Positions 8,113 through 11,189 of a DNA stretch of 11,189 nt are shown here, piece by piece. Location of the stretch: NCBI GenBank assembly GCA_903909925.1, contig CAIVXR010000115.1, positions 1 to 11,189 on the forward strand. The letters are read 5' to 3'. The notes under the pieces were generated by a model. It searched no databases. It saw only the letters and a list, made by a program, of their open reading frames with translations, and was not told the origin of the DNA. A program made the translations under genes and the position numbers. Source of the DNA: an uncultured beta proteobacterium (GTDB lineage Bacteria; Pseudomonadota; Gammaproteobacteria; Burkholderiales; Burkholderiaceae). Numbering within the stretch: the first letter of the stretch is position 1; each line of letters starts with the position of its first letter.

Positions 8113-9642
8113 ATGTCTTATCGTGAATTAGTCTTCACGGTAGTTGCTGAAACAGCTGAACCATTAGGCGATGCGCTATTGGAGCTGGGAGCACTCTCAG
8201 TCACGGTAGAAGATGATTCTGCCGGCGGATATGATGAGAACCCACTGTATGGAGAGCCTGGCCTATCGCTAGAAGTACAAGCTTGGGATAGATCTTCAGT
8301 AACCGCCCTCTTTAATCCAGAGATTGATGCTTCCGGTAGCGCGCAATTTATTCCTGAATTACTTACACACCTAAAAGAGGCTGGCTTTAACCTAGCAGCT
8401 CCGCAAGAAAAAATCGTTGAGGAGCAAGATTGGGTAAGGCTCACCCAAAGCCAGTTTGCCCCCATACAAATTGGCAAACGTATCTGGGTCGTTCCGTCTT
8501 GGCATGAGGCTCCAACTGATCCAAATGCGATCTGTTTAGCTGTTGATCCAGGCTTAGCTTTTGGTACTGGCAGCCATCCAACAACGCATTTGTGTTTGCT
8601 GTGGCTTGAAGAGCATACCAATCTAAAAGATCAGAGCTTGCTCGATTACGGCTGTGGCTCGGGCATTCTGGCCATTGCAGCCGCAAAACTGGGTTGCAAT
8701 CCTGTTGTAGGAACCGATATCGATCCTCAGGCAATAGTTGCGGCACGGAGTAATGCCCAAATCAACGACACCATCATTCAGTTTGTTCTGCCAAATGAAA
8801 ATGCTCCAGAGCTTGCAGCAGAAACAAAATACGATATTGTGATGGCCAATATTTTGGCTAATCCCCTGCAAGTACTTGCCCCAGCATTGGTAAATAAAAT
8901 ACGTCCAGGCGGACAAATTGTTTTATCAGGAGTGCTTGCTCGCCAAGCTGATGAGGTGATTGCTACCTACAGTCAATGGCTAATACTCTCAGTCTGGAAA
9001 GAGATAGATGGCTGGGTTTGCTTGCATGGTGTTCTAGCCTCAGACAAACAGAAGAATAAAAAAACCCATTTTGCTGCACCTGCGCAAAAAAAGGGGGTGA
9101 AGTTCGCTCTACTAGCCAGCTTTTTGATTCTGCTGATCGTATTTGGTGAGCATCTTTCTAGAAGCTCTTTACTGCCAGCATTAGCACCTCGTGTAGATGG
9201 CAGTTCAAATTCTTTTTCAGTCACTGCATTTTCTGCTTTGCAAGCTGTTGATGAAAAAATATGTGGCGCACTAGGATGCGTAAATCGCCCTGTAAGCGAT
9301 TTTGCTGCATGGAAAATAACTTCAGCCACATTAACGCCTGAAAACGCGCGAGAAGGCCTTAAAAGCAGCGCAAATCAATCTCTGCTGCAAGTTGAAATAC
9401 AAAATCGTCTTGCGCTCGCTGTTTTACCCCCAAATTTGGAAATTTCGCTCACTGATGCAGAAGAATCTGAGATCAAATCAATCCGCTTAACTCCAAAAGA
9501 ATGGTTACCCATCGCTTGGCAAGAATCCCACGCTGATTTTTTACGCACGGGTATCGCCTCAGGAGAGTTAATCCAAACCCAATTACCTATCCAATTGCCA
9601 CAAAATGCTGCTGGCTATCGGGTAACAGTTATTTATCCTTGA
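8113..9642 (+). CDS. prmA: PrmA (ribosomal protein L11 methyltransferase) fused to a transmembrane-DUF3426 domain
   Basis: A single uninterrupted frame of 509 residues, where PrmA alone is about 290-310. Residues 1-306 are PrmA: an N-terminal L11-recognition domain, LAVDPGLAFGTGSHPTT (142-158), the SAM-binding motif LLDYGCGSGILAIAAAKLG (176-194), D202 in GTDIDP, and the ANILANPL motif (245-252). The usual end is around DGWVCLHG (299-306). The chain continues through a Lys-rich linker (311-330) into one membrane segment (about 329-345). A DUF3426-like domain then follows: CGALGC (384-389), FAAWKITSATLTP (397-409), LLQVEIQNRLAL, LPPNLEISLTD (438-448) and LTPKEWLP. In related bacteria DUF3426 proteins are separate, begin with a four-Cys zinc ribbon and lie just after prmA (from memory). 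The zinc ribbon is missing here. Fusion would tether a cytoplasmic methyltransferase to the inner membrane. Function of DUF3426 is unknown. Confidence 0.9.
   Translation: MSYRELVFTVVAETAEPLGDALLELGALSVTVEDDSAGGYDENPLYGEPGLSLEVQAWDRSSVTALFNPEIDASGSAQFIPELLTHLKEAGFNLAAPQEKIVEEQDWVRLTQSQFAPIQIGKRIWVVPSWHEAPTDPNAICLAVDPGLAFGTGSHPTTHLCLLWLEEHTNLKDQSLLDYGCGSGILAIAAAKLGCNPVVGTDIDPQAIVAARSNAQINDTIIQFVLPNENAPELAAETKYDIVMANILANPLQVLAPALVNKIRPGGQIVLSGVLARQADEVIATYSQWLILSVWKEIDGWVCLHGVLASDKQKNKKTHFAAPAQKKGVKFALLASFLILLIVFGEHLSRSSLLPALAPRVDGSSNSFSVTAFSALQAVDEKICGALGCVNRPVSDFAAWKITSATLTPENAREGLKSSANQSLLQVEIQNRLALAVLPPNLEISLTDAEESEIKSIRLTPKEWLPIAWQESHADFLRTGIASGELIQTQLPIQLPQNAAGYRVTVIYP
9085..9100 (+). other. 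in-frame A-AAA-AAG slippery heptamer plus G run at the PrmA/DUF3426 junction
   Basis: The zero-frame codons are CAA AAA AAG GGG GTG AAG, so seven A (9086-9092) and five G (9093-9097) are adjacent. A-AAA-AAG in this phase is the classical -1 slippery heptamer. A -1 shift would end at TGA 9147-9149 after 18 further codons. A +1 shift would end at TGA 9098-9100 almost at once. Either event would release PrmA without its membrane segment. Whether slippage really occurs cannot be seen from sequence. Confidence 0.3.
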
Positions 9643-9670
9643 AACATTCATCTCTTACAGAAAGTAATTT

Positions 9671-10630
9671 ATGGCTAGCTTGATTTGTGGCTCCGTTGCC
9701 TACGACACCATCATGAACTTTGAAGGCAAATTTGCCGATCAAATCCTGCCTGAGCAGATTCATATTCTGAATGTGGCGTTCTTGGTCCCAACGATGCGCC
9801 GAGAATTTGGTGGGTGTGCTGGCAATATTGCCTATAACCTTAGCCTTTTGGGTGGGGATCCAATCATCATGGCAACAGTTGGTGGTGATGCCAAGCCCTA
9901 CTTAGATCGTCTCAAGCAATTGAAGATTGATTTGAGCCACATTCGACAAATTGATCATGCCTTCACTGCGCAAGCGATGATTACAACCGACCAGTCTAAT
10001 AATCAAATCACCGCTTTTCATCCAGGTGCCATGAATGAATCCCATTTAAACCAAGTCTCTTCAGTAGTTAGTGAGCGTAGTAAAAACGCCAAGGGCGCTG
10101 CTAAATTCGGAATCGTTGCACCAGACGGTCGTCAAGGGATGTGGGAACATTGTCATCAATTAGCAAATGCCAATATCCCTTTTGTGTTTGATCCAGGCCA
10201 AGGCTTGCCGATGTTTAACGGCCCAGAACTTCTTGAGTTAGTTGATATCGCTAGCTACCTGGCTGTCAATGACTATGAAGGCGAAATGCTTGCGCAAAGA
10301 ACTGGTCTTAGCCTGGCAAAAGTTGCTGAACGAGTAAAGGCTTTGATTGTGACCAAAGGTGCGCAAGGTGCCGATATCTATTGCGATGGTAAATGTATTG
10401 CGATTCCACCAGTACCAGCAGCAAAAGTGATTGATCCGACTGGCTGCGGCGATGCTTTTCGTGGTGGATTACTTTTTGGACTAGAGAGTGGAATGGATTG
10501 GGAAACTACCGGTCGACTAGCAAGTCTGATGGGGTCAATCAAGATTAGCCACCAAGGACCACAAAATCACCAATTAAGCAAAGATCAGATTGCAGGTCAG
10601 TTCAAATCTGCGTTTGGCTTTAGTCTCTAG
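9671..10630 (+). CDS. PfkB-family carbohydrate/nucleoside kinase (adenosine kinase-like)
   Basis: Protein of 319 residues with a ribokinase fold. Family members transfer phosphate from ATP to a sugar or nucleoside hydroxyl in the cytoplasm. The N-terminus SLICGSVAYDTIMNFEGKF is typical of the adenosine kinase-like branch. The first PfkB signature is GGCAGNIAYNLSLLGG (47-62). NDYE (200-203) is the NxxE metal/phosphate motif. TKGAQGADIY (228-237) is conserved. The second signature is DPTGCGDAF (255-263), with anion hole GCG and catalytic base Asp261. The substrate cannot be assigned. The name 'adenosine kinase' would rest on overall resemblance only. The gene starts 28 bp after the prmA fusion and is the last in the plus-strand unit, followed by a hairpin at 10674. 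Confidence 0.9.
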   Translation: MASLICGSVAYDTIMNFEGKFADQILPEQIHILNVAFLVPTMRREFGGCAGNIAYNLSLLGGDPIIMATVGGDAKPYLDRLKQLKIDLSHIRQIDHAFTAQAMITTDQSNNQITAFHPGAMNESHLNQVSSVVSERSKNAKGAAKFGIVAPDGRQGMWEHCHQLANANIPFVFDPGQGLPMFNGPELLELVDIASYLAVNDYEGEMLAQRTGLSLAKVAERVKALIVTKGAQGADIYCDGKCIAIPPVPAAKVIDPTGCGDAFRGGLLFGLESGMDWETTGRLASLMGSIKISHQGPQNHQLSKDQIAGQFKSAFGFSL

Positions 10631-10673
10631 GGCTTACCAAATCACCCTAAATTCAGGGAAGCTAGGTAATAAA

Positions 10674-10698
10674 AAAGGGGTCTCATAGAGACCCCTTT
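10674..10698. terminator. bidirectional intrinsic terminator between convergent genes
   Basis: AAAGGGGTCTC, loop ATA, then GAGACCCCTTT form a perfect 11-bp stem with a 3-base loop. On the plus strand the hairpin ends in TTT, 44 bp after the kinase stop. On the minus strand the six A at 10671-10676 become a T6 tail, so it is a stronger terminator for the H1-like gene. On that strand it begins 31 bp after the -1-frame stop at 10730 and 144 bp after the zero-frame stop at 10843. Confidence 0.85.
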
Positions 10699-10729
10699 GA
10701 ACTACTTACCACCCGTCTAAAGTTAAAAC

Positions 10730-10846
10730 TTACGGACGAGTGCCAGTTGGGAAGGGCCAAGCAGCGGCAGTTGTTACTGATGCAGCTTTCTTAGCCGCGG
10801 GCTTTTTTACAGCAGAGCCCGCTTTCTTCGCAGCAGGCTTACTTAC
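10730..10846 (-). other. -1-frame C-terminal continuation of the H1-like gene
   Basis: Directly after the zero-frame TAA at 10845-10843, the -1 frame is open for 38 codons, from GTA at 10846 to the codon before TAA at 10732-10730. The reading begins VSKPAAKKAGSAVKKPAAKK and ends ASVTTAAAWPFPTGTRP. The KPAAKK pattern matches the upstream gene, and the AWPFPTG tail resembles the C-terminus I recall for betaproteobacterial H1-like proteins. The joined protein would be 125 residues. It needs either a -1 frameshift, one more A (or two fewer) in the run at 10847-10854, or the product simply ends early. The segment is unlikely to be a separate gene because no start codon or ribosome site fits. Confidence 0.75.
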
Positions 10847-11106
10847 TTTTTTTTAGCTACGCGCTTCTTTGCAGCTTTTCTAGCTGGACGCTTCTTAGCA
10901 GCTTTTTTAGCAGCAGGCTTCTTAGCAGCAGCTTTTTTCTTAGCAGCAGGACGCTTCTTAGCAGCCTTCTTAGCAGCTGGACGCTTCTTAGCAGCTTTTT
11001 TAGCAGCTGGACGCTTCTTAGCAGCTTTTTTAGCAGCTGGTTTCTTAGCAGCTACTTTTTTCTTAGCAGCTGGTTTCTTTGCAGCAGGTTTTTTCTTTGT
11101 TGCCAT
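10843..11106 (-). CDS. histone H1-like Lys/Ala/Pro-rich DNA-binding protein (zero-frame part)
   Basis: The zero frame gives 87 residues, MATKKKPAAKK through RVAKKK, made almost only of Lys, Ala, Pro and Arg. Such H1-like proteins (Bordetella BpH1, AlgP-type, Hc1-like tails) bind DNA without sequence specificity and help compact the nucleoid. The core contains three 10-residue units of the form KKAAKKRPAA. The start is supported by a strong Shine-Dalgarno 8 bases upstream. The reading stops at TAA immediately after a run of eight A (10847-10854). The family-like C-terminus lies in the -1 frame just beyond, so this is probably an incomplete view of a 125-residue protein. Possible explanations are a natural mutation, a homopolymer miscount, or recoding. 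Confidence 0.85.
   Translation of the reverse strand: MATKKKPAAKKPAAKKKVAAKKPAAKKAAKKRPAAKKAAKKRPAAKKAAKKRPAAKKKAAAKKPAAKKAAKKRPARKAAKKRVAKKK
10846..10853 (-). other. in-frame A-AAA-AAG slippery heptamer next to the H1-like stop codon
   Basis: Read on the minus strand the codons are GCT AAA AAA AAG TAA. The heptamer A-AAA-AAG is in the correct phase for -1 slippage and is followed directly by the zero-frame stop. A -1 slip gives GTA AGT AAG CCT and the 38-codon continuation. The same result follows from transcriptional slippage that adds one A to the run. Confidence 0.45.
10951..11040 (-). repeat. three tandem 30-bp units in the H1-like gene, with a fourth dispersed copy
   Basis: Units at 10981-11010 and 11011-11040 are identical. 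The unit at 10951-10980 differs at two bases. A further copy at 10888-10917 differs at one base from the identical pair. Each unit encodes ten residues of the KKAAKKRPAA type, so a gain or loss of units keeps the frame. Confidence 0.9.
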
Positions 11107-11114
11107 GTGTGTTA

Positions 11115-11120
11115 CTCCTT
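11115..11120 (-). promoter_or_regulatory. Shine-Dalgarno of the H1-like gene
   Basis: AAGGAG on the minus strand, 8 bases before the ATG at 11106. It decides the start. Upstream, 11131-11144 holds a small inverted repeat (TTAGT, 4-base loop, ACTAA). No convincing -35/-10 pair could be placed in the remaining 80 bp. Confidence 0.8.
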
Positions 11121-11189
11121 CACGTGAGGATTAGTACGAACTAACGATTAAGAAGACCCGACCATTCATTTCCGCCTGGTTTTGCAACC

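Noticed and set aside
8118..8916. Several long minus-strand open frames opposite prmA
   Set aside because: They lie wholly within a well-supported gene on the other strand, show no family motifs and have Ser/Cys-rich shadow composition.
9000..9100. A hidden zinc ribbon for the DUF3426 part in another frame near the fusion joint
   Set aside because: No CxxC pairs occur in the three plus frames here, and there is not enough space for the roughly 40-residue ribbon and linker.
10628..10658. Short inverted repeats (TAGGG/CCCTA and CCCT/AGGG) after the kinase
   Set aside because: Stems are only 4-5 bp with no T tract. The strong hairpin at 10674-10698 explains termination.
11131..11144. Small inverted repeat TTAGT/ACTAA upstream of the H1-like gene as an operator
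   Set aside because: Five base pairs with a 4-base loop is within chance expectation, and no known operator matches.

Overview
The window looks like chromosomal DNA of a betaproteobacterium of the Burkholderiaceae. A freshwater Polynucleobacter-type genome is the best guess. This rests on moderate GC, a type II dehydroquinase directly upstream of accB-accC-prmA, a DUF3426 protein next to prmA, a PfkB-type kinase after it, and a Lys/Ala/Pro-rich histone H1-like gene ending in a Trp-Pro-Phe-Pro-Thr-Gly tail. The assignment comes from remembered family knowledge and was not tested by search.

Layout. Bases 1-4981 hold a tightly packed minus-strand block. In transcription order it is mpl (murein tripeptide recycling), a FabG-like short-chain reductase, an RNB-family exoribonuclease, and a TonB/TolA-like energy transducer that runs off the left edge. 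A 26-bp divergent gap separates it from plus-strand genes at 5008-10630: a membrane-anchored TlpA-type thioredoxin, then (after a 191-bp gap with a candidate promoter) aroQ, accB, accC, a prmA fusion and a PfkB-family sugar/nucleoside kinase. A perfect 11-bp hairpin at 10674-10698 separates this run from a convergent minus-strand H1-like gene at the right edge. No tRNA, rRNA, CRISPR array, insertion sequence or phage gene is visible.

How the genes fit together. accB and accC encode the carrier protein and biotin carboxylase of acetyl-CoA carboxylase, the first step of fatty acid synthesis. All active-site residues checked in AccC fall at the same residue numbers as in E. coli. aroQ belongs to the shikimate pathway, and mpl to cell-wall recycling. 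Most of the window is ordinary housekeeping sequence.

Two places are not ordinary. (1) prmA does not stop at its usual end. It continues in frame into a transmembrane segment and a DUF3426 domain whose usual N-terminal zinc ribbon is absent, giving one 509-residue polypeptide. An in-frame A-AAA-AAG heptamer followed by a G run lies at the junction. (2) The H1-like gene stops at TAA directly after another in-frame A-AAA-AAG heptamer (a run of 8 A). The -1 frame continues for 38 codons with the same KPAAKK composition and ends in the family-type tail AAAWPFPTGTRP, 31 bp before the terminator. This is either a frameshifted gene, a homopolymer sequencing error, or programmed frameshifting/slippage.
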